The translations under genes and the position numbers were made by a program. From Blastobasis lacticolella (Eukaryota; Arthropoda; Insecta; Lepidoptera; Blastobasidae): 64,000 nt of DNA. Shown here in pieces: positions 58,301 through 64,000 of the stretch; within the stretch, counting starts at the first letter, position 1, and every line of letters begins with the position of its first letter. The stretch is taken from NCBI GenBank assembly GCA_905147135.1, contig LR990042.1, positions 11,151,545 to 11,215,544 on the forward strand, read 5' to 3'. Below the pieces are notes generated by a model that was given only the letters and a program-made list of their open reading frames with translations, was not told where the DNA came from and did not search any database.

Positions 58301-61300
58301 TATCACCTGGAATTATGAGAAATCAGATCGCATATCCTTTTCACAAACTCGGCGAATTTTTTTCTATTTTATTCTTTAGATATAAAAATCAATGACTGTG
58401 CACTAGTCTGGCTAAAACTCAGACACGGCTGGGTCAATTTGAATAATTCTAAAGAGCATTTAATCATGCTTTTACGATTGAAATATTTTTAAGCGTATTT
58501 CCGAGTTACAAATGAAGACCAAGGGCAAAATATACAAAACAGCCGTCCGTCCCGCAATGATGAATGGCAGCGAAGTATGGGCACCAAAGAAAACTCACGA
58601 GCAGAAAATATATGCCGAAATACGTATGTCGCGATGGTCAGGGGGAGTAACGCTAAAAGACAAAATACGCAACGCACATATAAAGGAGAGGTTTAAAGTC
58701 AGGCCAATAGCTGATAAAATGGTGGAGCACAGCAGATCATGTCGTGAGAAAGTGCCTTTTCATTGCTACAACCAAAAGGGACGGAGTAAGACCATTAACG
58801 ACTGTCCAGAAGAACATGAACAGCCTAACCCTTGAACCCGAGGATGCATGTAATCGATACAAGTGGCGCCAGAAGATAGGGAAAGCCGACCCCGCGAAAC
58901 GGGACAGAGCGAGGACAAAGAAGAGTACTTCCAGTTTACCAAAATGCCAGCGCATGAATGTACAAATGTGCAAAAGAGGAAAAGCAGACTTGTAGTTTGT
59001 AGCAGTCGATTATCTCTGCATACCCCTGTAGGATGCAGGGCGTGAGACTGTTCTTTATGGTGTTCTTTACTTTCACTCATTTACATTTATAAAAATATAT
59101 CTATCAGTGATAGGATTTTACTGATCACTTGCAAAAATATTGATATGCGTTCAAAAGCAAAACCACACCCAACCAATATCTGGATCACACTTACCTACAC
59201 ATTTATAATTAAAAGTGTCCAGCACTAGCTGTCCCTTACATTCAGGACAAGGCTCGAGCTTTCCAAAGGCCATACAATCTGCCAATCTATCCAAACACTG
59301 TAAAATCAAGACGGAAACAATGTTACACTAGAATACTTTTCATCTAATATGACTGTACCTCATTTCTGCGACGAACAATCTTCGATGATCGCCAATGCGA
59401 TTTAACAAAACTGCGATGTCATTTTACAACGATGTATTTAAAGTTCGACTTTACAAGACCGCGACGCACGTTACTGCGAAAAGTCGCTGGTTCGACTCAA
59501 CATAGGTTCGATGTACTTTACAGCGACATCACTAAACAGCGAAAACACAAACCCCGACGAACGTTACTGCGAAACGTTGCTGCTTCGAAACCAATAAACA
59601 TCGATGTACTTTACAGCGTCATCTCTAAACAGCGAAAACACAAATTCCGACCCACGTTACTGCGAATCATTGCTGCTTCGAAACCAATAAGCGTCGATGT
59701 ACTTTACAGCGACATTTCTAAACTGCGAGTCGTTTAAATTGCGACGCACCGTACTGCGAAAGATAATCACTTCGATAATCCTACATTTCGATACATCCTT
59801 ACATGCTTTCCTCGCACCAATTACCTGATCGCTAAAACCTGAATCATGGTCAAGGCGGACCCCGGGCCTTCGTTGTCGAGAGCACAACCGGGACATTAAC
59901 GTCGAGATTATCTTCTTTATATATCTAATTCTTCTTGCTATAATCAGTATAGATAGGGTCTGTTTTTCAGCCCTTGTCCATATTATCATTGACAAATTCC
60001 GTAAACAGCACAAGATTAGAAACCGTAGACCTACCTCTCACAAAGCCATGTCATGCTTGTTAACAATAATGAACACTATATTCACGTAAGAAACTATACA
60101 GCTCAATGGAAACTAGATTCTTTTTCTGTTATTATTTTTTTATTTCATTATTTGTTTAACACTTTTATTGTTGTGAATGTGTTCCTTTTCAAAGGACTAT
60201 CTTAAAATATTGCCATGTACTTTTCATGAATACATTGAAGATTTGTTTTATTGTGGTTGATTATCGTCACTTCTTACCTTAAGGTTTATTAAATTGGAGA
60301 GTTGTTTTTTTGTTCGCATTTTTGAGAGGTAGGGCTTAAGAGAGGTAGGGCATAGCGGGGTATCTCGTTCGAATTGGAGCCGCCCGACTGGGGAAGTACC
60401 TCCACCTTACAGAATATCGCAGCTAAATAAAACTCTTTTAAATAGTATTGTGTTTCTGCCGGTGAGTAAGGTTTCCAGTGCTCCATGGGGTGGGGATTTG
60501 GGGAACTGTGGCTTTGGCAGTGGAGTGGCATTTGCTGTTTGCTGCCAGAGCAACGTGTTTTGAGGTGGGCAACGCATTAGCGATACTCTTGGTGTTGCTA
60601 ATGTCTATAGGCAGTGGTGACTACTTTCCATCAGGTGGCCCGCTTGCCTGTTTGCCTACCGTATGACATAAAAAAAAAAAAAAAAATTACATAGGTATGT
60701 TAATATTTTTTGTTCTTTAAATTTTTATTCGGGTTATGAAGTAAAATATATGTTCTTTATTTCTTTTTGAATTGGCTTTTTATTATTTTGACATTGTTTT
60801 GATATTGTTAATAATTTATGGTTAAATTTAATTACTTATTTTAGTATGACTTTTAATTGATTTTTTATATAAGTAATTCACCTGATCATTTGGATCCATT
60901 GTCACCAGTCCCATGTTTTATAATCCTGGAGCATATGGCGATCAATATGCCTTATGACTCTGATCATAATTATGATGTTGATCGATAAAAAGTACAAAAA
61001 CAATGCAGCTTGCATTGATTAGTAGAAGACTGTACCTCATTTATAAAGTATATAAAACAAAATAATTAAGAAATAAAGAGCATATATTTTACTTCATAAC
61101 CCGAATAAAAATTTAAAGAACAAAAAATATTAACATACCTATGTAAAATGCGAACAAAAAAACAACTCTCCAATTTAATAAACCTTAAGGTAAGAAGTGA
61201 CGATAATCAACCACAATAAAACAAATCTTCAATGTATTCATGAAAACTACATGGCAATATTTTAAGATAGTCCTTTGAAAAGGAACACATTCATAACAAT

Positions 61301-62766
61301 AAAAGTGTTAAACAAATAATGAAATAAAAAAATAATAACAGAAAAAGAATCTAGTTTCCATTGAGCTGTATAGTTTCTTACGTGAATATAGTGTTAATTA
61401 TTGTTAACAAGCATGACATGGCTTTGTGAGAGGTAGGTCTACGGTTTCTAATCTTGTGCTGTTTACGGAATTTGTCAATGATAATATGGACAAGGGCTGC
61501 CAAACAGACCCTATCTATACCGATTATAGCAAGAAGAATTAGATATATAAAGAAGATAATCTCGACGTTAATGTCCCGGTTGTGCTCTCGACAACGAGGG
61601 CCCGGGGTCCGCCTTGACCATGATTCAGGTTTTAGCGATCAGGTAATTGGTGCGAGGAAAGCATGTAAGGATGTATCGAAATGTAGGATTATCGAAGTGA
61701 TTATCTTTCGCAGTACGGTGCGTCGCAATTTAAACGACTCGCAGTTTAGAAATGTCGCTGTAAAGTACATCGACGCTTATTGGTTTCGAAGCAGCAATGA
61801 TTCGCAGTAACGTGGGTCGGAATTTGTGTTTTCGCTGTTTAGAGATGACGCTGTAAAGTACATCGATGTTTATTGGTTTCGAAGCAGCAACGTTTCGCAG
61901 TAACGTTCGTCGGGGTTTGTGTTTTCGCTGTTTAGTGATGTCGCTGTAAATTACATCGAACCTATGTTGAGTCGAACCAGCGACTTTTCGCAGTAACGTG
62001 CGTCGCGGTCTTGTAAAGTCGAACTTTAAATACATCGTTGTAAAATGACATCGCAGTTTTGTTAAATCGCATTGGCGATCATCGAAGATTGTTCGTCGCA
62101 GAAATGAGGTACAGTCATCTAATATTCTTAATAAAAAATTTAAATTATCAATTTATTAATGCCAAGATGACCACTATTATTGTAGTCAGATTTATGTATG
62201 AGCGCCATGATTAAGACATAGCTAGATTAGATTGAGCCGTGTGGTGTCCGGAAGAGTAGAAGAGCACCAACCACTTACACTCGTGGGTGTCGTACAAGAC
62301 GACTAATGTTTTCGAGGCAAAAAATCTAGAGGCACCGTAGGCTGGAGAATGGGCAGCAGCGTTTTCCATTGTTATATTTTAAACACTGCGATATCTAACC
62401 CGCTTGCCAAGCGTGGAGATTATGGCAATAACCTCCCCTTTCGTGGGAGAAACCCTAAGTTCTACAGTCGACTATTATGGGCTGTGATGATCACATTAGG
62501 AATAACTTAAGAGAACCATCTACAAACAATAAATAAATAGTTTTAGAATTACTTCATCATTCCCAGGGGGAATTTCCTGAGAATTTTCTTCAAGTATACT
62601 GTGAAAGTCCTGCTTTGATAGTTGGGAAAGAGCACTTCTGTATTTGTGGAATAATTTAGATTGTTTCTCAATGTTCTTTTCCAAATCTTTCTCTTTTTTA
62701 ATCTCTTCTTTGTCCTTTGGCTCCGTCTTGAGTTTTTTCGTAGGCAACTCATCAACAGATTTTGAC
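46292..62766 (-). CDS. Parp1: Poly(ADP-ribose) polymerase 1, N-terminal zinc fingers outside the window
   Basis: Sixteen phase-consistent exons (5' to 3'): 62766-62553, 59297-59195, 58306-58129, 57733-57517, 57374-57270, 57096-56988, 56210-56048, 55970-55814, 55546-55376, 55290-55154, 54333-54197, 53449-53286, 52622-52502, 51842-51683, 47735-47556, 46364-46292; 795 residues. In order: basic linker, PADR1/zinc finger 3 ([15 protein letters not shown]), BRCT, WGR ([12 protein letters not shown]), helical domain ([12 protein letters not shown]), ADP-ribosyl transferase with H-Y-E triad (LLWHGSR, SKSANYC, LLYNEF). PARP1 is a nuclear NAD+-consuming DNA-break sensor. About 200 N-terminal residues (zinc fingers 1 and 2) are absent from the window; whether that part is beyond the edge or lost cannot be told. 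Introns hold a LINE, MITEs and a giant palindrome. Confidence 0.96.
46416..46650 (-). repeat. Poly(A)-type lepidopteran retroposon repeat
   Basis: T run, then AATACGGCAGACAAACAGAC and TGATGGAAAGTGGTCACCAC. Starts about 50 bp from the PARP1 terminal exon, in intron 15. Confidence 0.75.
46651..47555. other. PARP1 intron 15, remainder
   Basis: Holds an ACTAGGTGGCGCTACTGG repeat relative near 46800 and a GGGTTCCTTAG repeat near 47050. No exon besides those listed. Confidence 0.5.
47556..47735 (-). CDS. Parp1: PARP1 exon: up to the catalytic Glu codon
   Basis: Acceptor ATATTCAG, donor GTATCC after [21 protein letters not shown] onward to GGHLLYN plus two bases of the glutamate codon. Confidence 0.93.
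48162..50879 (+). CDS. LINE endonuclease-reverse transcriptase ORF2, N-terminally truncated
   Basis: About 905 codons without a stop. Endonuclease remnant about 1-200, reverse transcriptase about 430-720 with the aspartate pair in [11 protein letters not shown], and a C-terminal region with KRSxxKPW-like and [11 protein letters not shown] motifs. An intact frame of this length suggests a young insertion. Unlikely to be mobile without the lost endonuclease start and 5' end. Confidence 0.92.
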   Translation, partial: HGITETHLKAEISDSLVNISGYCLFRRDRAGGKGWGGVAIYVAHTHENINLYTTLHPVLNNNSTVEALWVNILYGKFSLLVAGIYRTPHYDIKETDLLLFDSLKTACASNQFIFVMGDFNLPDIKWPLTKTEGYSGVHGKFVEMMCETGLTQLVTNITRKRNDQESLLDLILCNEENVCTKVEHCGYIGKSDHQVLLATLQIQSQYTGGLVKRLPRKDFSATDYDKISSYFSQNVSNTANPLIHDSWEMFKNVTHDAIELYVPTRSTNTKRSLNKPWIGPVVLKLIREKNLLWRLYSVDKSPEAYKKYRQANNKIVSAVRKARMAYELGVVNRGSKFFYKYVRQQLSSRVAVPPSLRGNQTQQVMNDPAEVANLFAEQFERAYVREPDNVAIPSVNSPRVANSIEQIIFHPDKVSKIIHSFDDCTSMGPDQIPAILLKRCSTIISSLLADIMNQSMTQAQLPNDWKEAIVTPIYKKGDKLEAGNYRPISLTCIGCKAMEKIIVEELRNFLNDEQVVIDEQHGFVPRRSTVTNLLSCMDVWTRNWNERHPTDVIYLDYEKAFDRVPIKRLLCKLEHFGVRGNLLKWIEDFLIGRRFRVRVGDCLSDSHNVHSGVPQGSVLGPLLFGMYLTDLNPLIVSCFLLFADDTKIFGNPLISYNIIQEDLDRIAQWTKDWLLTLNTGKCTVLHIGPNNPRLTYKIDGNSLQSVSSQRDLGVTVTENLKWEEHIIDITKRANSLLYCIRKAFSIISKDLFLKLYKTYIRPILEYCFLVWNPYLKKDISLLERVQRRATKMVVGIGSKSYEERLQELGLLTLERRRQRGDLIETYKILYGHYDVKGLETIYNLNNNKNLRGHTLKLSRSQGTSNPRHNFLPNRVVSAWNELPESVISAPPVNCFKNRLDRHYKN
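48162..50950 (+). mobile_element. 5'-truncated non-LTR retrotransposon (LINE) in PARP1 intron 14
   Basis: The uninterrupted frame runs from 48162 to the TAA at 50879. It opens inside an apurinic-type endonuclease ([28 protein letters not shown]). The reverse transcriptase follows ([40 protein letters not shown] and catalytic FADD). The first endonuclease motifs are missing, so the copy is 5' truncated. The 3' end is a short TAATAA microsatellite (50920-50946) rather than poly(A). The domain order and motifs suit the CR1/Jockey group; the exact clade is uncertain. Inserted antisense to PARP1. Confidence 0.93.
51260..51430 (+). repeat. ACTAGATGGCG repeat family, longer copy
   Basis: Carries AAATCCACTAGATGGCG, GACGTGAGGTCTGATATCG, GAAATGGATCCGTCATTTTA and GTTGTCTGTCTAATAGCG. 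Related copies at 21373 and around the 54426 MITE. Confidence 0.65.
51683..51842 (-). CDS. Parp1: PARP1 exon: catalytic Tyr
   Basis: Acceptor ATTCCAG, donor [26 protein letters not shown] then [10 protein letters not shown], with the catalytic tyrosine. Confidence 0.97.
51990..52152. mobile_element. 163-bp hairpin MITE with perfect 25-bp inverted ends
   Basis: The left arm (51990-52014, core GAGTTCATGTCCATCGG) is the exact reverse complement of 52128-52152. A second inner inverted pair (ATACATCGCCATC / GATGGCGATGTAT) lies nearer the centre. No target duplication visible. In PARP1 intron 13. Confidence 0.8.
52215..52445 (-). repeat. RTE-type LINE tail repeat
   Basis: On the minus strand CACTGCTGGGCATAGGGCTC, then CAGCTCGACGCATCTAGC and CGTGGCCGGAAGGTGTCC, matching 560-765. 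The end GACTGCTTACCATCAGGTAG adds a piece of a further repeat. Confidence 0.65.
52502..52622 (-). CDS. Parp1: PARP1 exon: catalytic His
   Basis: Acceptor TGACTAG, donor [26 protein letters not shown] carries the NAD+-binding histidine, then [11 protein letters not shown]. Confidence 0.97.
52650..52811 (+). repeat. Poly(A)-type lepidopteran retroposon repeat, partial
   Basis: TATTAGAGGTCTCTTCAGAGG, GGGCAACGCATTGGTGAC, CACTTTCCATCAGGCCCG and a terminal A run. It starts within about 50 bp of the PARP1 exon ending at 52622. Confidence 0.75.
53286..53449 (-). CDS. Parp1: PARP1 exon: start of catalytic domain
   Basis: Acceptor GTTGTCAG, donor [20 protein letters not shown] and [19 protein letters not shown]. 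Confidence 0.96.
53550..53679 (+). repeat. Poly(A)-type lepidopteran retroposon repeat, partial
   Basis: GGCAGGCAACGCATTGGTCG, GCTTTCCATCAGGCGGCC and GCCTGTTTGTCTGCCGTATT with a short A run. PARP1 intron 11. Confidence 0.75.
54197..54333 (-). CDS. Parp1: PARP1 exon: helical domain end
   Basis: Acceptor GCCATAG, donor [25 protein letters not shown], then [18 protein letters not shown]. Confidence 0.97.
54426..54836 (+). mobile_element. GAGGAGTTTTCC-type MITE, copy D
   Basis: 411 bp, ends GAGGAGTTTTCCAGTAGGTA and inverted GAGGAGTTTTCCAATAGGTA, AT on each side. It splits a member of the ACTAGATGGCG repeat: CAAAATAAATGCCTGT before, TTGGCTAGAATCGATCCG after. Confidence 0.9.
55154..55290 (-). CDS. 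Parp1: PARP1 exon: helical domain
   Basis: Acceptor AATTTTCAG, donor [26 protein letters not shown] is near identical across animals. Confidence 0.97.
55376..55546 (-). CDS. Parp1: PARP1 exon: helical domain start
   Basis: Acceptor GTGCACAG, donor [16 protein letters not shown], then [20 protein letters not shown]. Confidence 0.95.
55814..55970 (-). CDS. Parp1: PARP1 exon: WGR motif
   Basis: Acceptor GTTTCATAG, donor [26 protein letters not shown] contains the signature Trp-Gly-Arg. Confidence 0.97.
56048..56210 (-). CDS. Parp1: PARP1 exon: WGR domain, first part
   Basis: Acceptor GCTCCCAG, donor [22 protein letters not shown] and [16 protein letters not shown] are diagnostic of PARP1. Confidence 0.96.
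56988..57096 (-). CDS. Parp1: PARP1 exon: BRCT-WGR linker
   Basis: Acceptor TTTATGTAG, donor [25 protein letters not shown] and a lysine/serine-rich end; fly has SRIPKETTKSLNSNSIYTKS here. Confidence 0.9.
57270..57374 (-). CDS. Parp1: PARP1 exon: BRCT C-terminal helix
   Basis: Acceptor ATATTACAG, donor [22 protein letters not shown], then [10 protein letters not shown], aligning with human VVSEDFLQDV and ILSPWG. Confidence 0.93.
57517..57733 (-). CDS. Parp1: PARP1 exon: BRCT domain
   Basis: Acceptor GTGTTAG, donor [21 protein letters not shown] and [19 protein letters not shown] match the PARP1 BRCT fold. Confidence 0.92.
58129..58306 (-). CDS. Parp1: PARP1 exon: zinc finger 3 end and linker
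   Basis: Acceptor AATTCCAG, donor [25 protein letters not shown] holds the last cysteine, then [18 protein letters not shown]. Confidence 0.93.
58488..59020 (+). pseudogene. RTE-type LINE reverse transcriptase C-terminal fragment
   Basis: [20 protein letters not shown] and a diverged RxxRW region are typical of RTE-clade ORF2, followed in shifted frames by a Lys/Arg-rich C-terminus ([13 protein letters not shown]). Truncated 5'. Sense strand opposite to PARP1, in its intron 2. Confidence 0.8.
59195..59297 (-). CDS. Parp1: PARP1 exon: zinc finger 3, first cysteines
   Basis: Acceptor GATTTTACAG, donor [26 protein letters not shown] and [12 protein letters not shown] supply zinc ligands of finger 3. 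Confidence 0.93.
59463..59760 (+). repeat. ~93-bp tandem units in the left palindrome arm
   Basis: Three units plus a partial fourth. Each opens CGACG(C/A)ACGTTACTGCGAA, continues (T/A)CGATGTACTTTACAGCG and ends AACAGCGAAAACACAAA. The mirror set lies at about 61705-62005. Confidence 0.88.
60320..60687 (+). repeat. Poly(A)-type retroposon inserted in the left palindrome arm
   Basis: From GAGAGGTAGGGCTTAAGAG through GACTGGGGAAGTACCTCC to GCCTGTTTGCCTACCGTATG and a run of about 17 A. The opposite arm reads GCATTTTACATAGG straight through at the matching place, so it is absent there. Longest and probably youngest copy in the window. Confidence 0.9.
62180..62500 (-). repeat. LINE-tail repeat, inverted relative to 20879-21170
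   Basis: Plus-strand text GCCGTGTGGTGTCCGGAAG, CACTCGTGGGTGTCG, TGGAGAATGGGCAGCAGCG and GGCAATAACCTCCCC is the reverse of blocks at 20930-21160. Confidence 0.7.
62553..62766 (-). CDS. Parp1: PARP1 exon: linker before zinc finger 3
   Basis: Acceptor AATTATAG, donor [22 protein letters not shown] aligns with fly IKSEELPDTKRAK, then a Lys/Glu helix and LHEEN-like text ending EIPPGNDE. Phase requires an upstream exon. Confidence 0.88.
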
Positions 62767-63129
62767 CTATAATTCATAAAATAAAAGCATATTGTATTTA
62801 GACTGTCACATTTTTTAATATTTAAAGCTGGGTTGACTGTGTGGTGTTACATTATGTAATATGTTCCAAAATTAATTATATCCTATGTTGTGTTAAAATG
62901 TACGAACACTTTTGTTGGCAGTTTACTTGTTTTTAAATTTATTTAAAAAAGTATATACGAGAAAAGAAATATGAGTAGATATATTTTTTATATGTCAACT
63001 ATTACTTTATCTACAAAAACATAACAAAAAAATCACCTGATAGTAGAGTATTCAGCTGTTAAAGTAAAACTCAGTTTCGTAGAAGATGAAACCCAGTATT
63101 TTGGTAAAAACTTAAAAAAGCATATTGTC
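62767..63129. other. Upstream flank of the first visible PARP1 exon
   Basis: AT-rich, probably intron. A minus-strand stretch at about 63039-63110 stays open and ends at a GT, but its sequence does not resemble PARP1 zinc finger 2, so it is not called as an exon. Confidence 0.4.
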
Positions 63130-63990
63130 GCGATCACGTATTCGAGAACACTTGCGCGCGCCGTCATAAGCTAGCGGCAAGCAAAAATGAATGAATGATG
63201 ATCTATAGTTACTTTATACACGGCTGTCTTGAATATGTTCGGATGTGTTGCCGCGGCTATTCTTGATTCGTTCTAGACTAGATCACTGGAACATTCTAGT
63301 AGTGCAGTTCTCATGCAGCAAGAAGAACGAGATAACTGAGTTAAAGGTACTCTTCGATCTTCTCTAGATCAGAAGAGAGCAGAAGGCAATGATCCTGCCA
63401 AGAAACGAGTAACAGCCAAGACTATGGGGCGGTTACTGGCTGGCGCAGAGGGAGCCCCAGAAATTTCCATTTCACAGACAAGCAACGGCAACAGCCTGTC
63501 GATTTGCGGTTTAATTAATGGCAGGAACTGCAAGACGACAATTGATACAGGAGCCTCTAGGACAAACGTTAGTTAAGCGTAACTTAGTAAACGCTGTAAC
63601 AGGACGTTTCAGGAACATAGCCTGTCGGCTTCTTTCTGCCTCCGGCCATCCAATACCCGTCCTAAGGGAGATATAAGGGTCGATGTATTGGCGAGTCAGC
63701 CTATATCATCATCGTGGCTGAAATTACGGACGACTGCATCTTGGGGTCTAGGCCCAAGCCATGAAGGAACATAACTGAAAAATCGATGTCACCGATGGAG
63801 TTTGTAAGTGTGGTGATAAGGAGATCTTCATACTTAGAGAACCTAATGGGAAAGTGACTTGCCTGAATAAAAGTACAGTACCTACACGAACACAGGCTTA
63901 AGTGAAAGAGAAGCTGGCATCGACTAGTAAGAAAAAACCGGATATATGTGTGCTGGTGGATGATACACGGTACGAAACAACGAATCGAAA
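63130..63990 (+). pseudogene. Decayed LTR-retrotransposon pol fragment (aspartic protease region)
   Basis: In one frame GLINGRNCKTTIDTGAS shows the DTGAS active-site motif of Ty3/gypsy-like retrotransposon proteases, followed soon by stops. Further protease-like text continues only in shifted frames. The upstream 63130-63330 stretch (TGTCGCGATCACG onward) could be LTR or leader. The element runs to the window edge and cannot be active as seen. Confidence 0.7.
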
Positions 63991-64000
63991 ACTCCTAACA

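Larger units (their letters stand above)
59351..62116. mobile_element. 2.8-kb palindromic foldback element with 9-bp target duplication
   Basis: Ends read GACTGTACCTCATTTCTGCG inward on both sides. The left arm (59351-60765, less the 60320-60687 insertion) and right arm (61069-62116) are each about 1.05 kb and nearly identical, around a 303-bp spacer (60766-61068). ATCTAATAT flanks at 59342-59350 and 62117-62125. Each arm carries ~93-bp tandem units and the 3' piece of a tRNA-SINE. Mirror-image open frames (59657-60013 and 61454-61810; 59432-59737 and 61730-62035) are arm by-products, not genes. No transposase. Within PARP1 intron 1, its left end 53 bp from the next exon. Confidence 0.93.

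Noticed and set aside
59657..60013. Two identical 118-codon frames in mirror positions (also 61454-61810)
   Set aside because: They lie in the arms of the foldback element and cross its SINE remnant and tandem units; no protein family recognised.
63039..63115. Possible additional upstream PARP1 exon (open, ends at a GT)
   Set aside because: Its translation (STKLSFTLTAEYSTI) does not resemble zinc finger 2 or the linker of any PARP1 I know, and its acceptor is weak.

Overview
This is a piece of an insect nuclear genome, most likely a moth or butterfly. The coding regions are split into short exons by AT-rich introns. Canonical GT-AG splice sites with matching phases join the exons of four conserved animal genes. 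Non-coding DNA is crowded with tRNA-headed SINEs, RTE-type LINE tails carrying the CACTGCTGGGCATAGGC motif, poly(A)-ended retroposons and MITEs. These repeat types are familiar from Lepidoptera, but I could not search a database, so the order is inferred and the species is not named.

Layout. 1-11370: no gene I can support, only repeat fragments. 11371-24630 (+): ten exons of a GOPC/PIST-type Golgi coiled-coil and PDZ protein; its 5' exons were not found. 24631-31710: intergenic, with MITEs (one inserted inside a sister copy), two SINE families and a 603-bp inverted-repeat element. 31711-33642 (+): complete SH3BGR-like gene (fly Sh3beta type), four exons, with an 18-bp coding tandem array. 33643-36317: intergenic, with a 799-bp foldback element upstream of the next gene. 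36318-45479 (+): complete SMSr/SAMD8 ceramide phosphoethanolamine synthase, five exons, one GC-AG intron. 46292-62766 (-): sixteen exons of PARP1, from just before zinc finger 3 to the stop codon; the exons for zinc fingers 1 and 2 were not seen and probably lie beyond the right edge. 63130-64000: decayed LTR-retrotransposon pol DNA.

The four genes are unrelated housekeeping functions (Golgi trafficking, a thioredoxin-fold adaptor, ER sphingolipid sensing, DNA-damage signalling) and do not form an operon or cluster. SMSr and PARP1 are convergent, with stop codons 812 bp apart.

The most notable content is mobile. Two foldback elements carry different terminal sequences, but both are flanked by perfect 9-bp target duplications. 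One (59351-62116) is a near-perfect 2.8-kb palindrome with tandem ~93-bp units in each arm, sitting 53 bp from a PARP1 3' splice site. The other (12592-13318) lies in a GOPC intron. Long subrepeated inverted termini with 9-bp duplications recall Drosophila FB elements. A separate 812-bp MITE with a 6-bp duplication splits an RTE repeat in the intron that divides the PDZ domain. A ~410-bp GAGGAGTTTTCC MITE family has four copies, and the nested copy shows its 2-bp target duplication directly.
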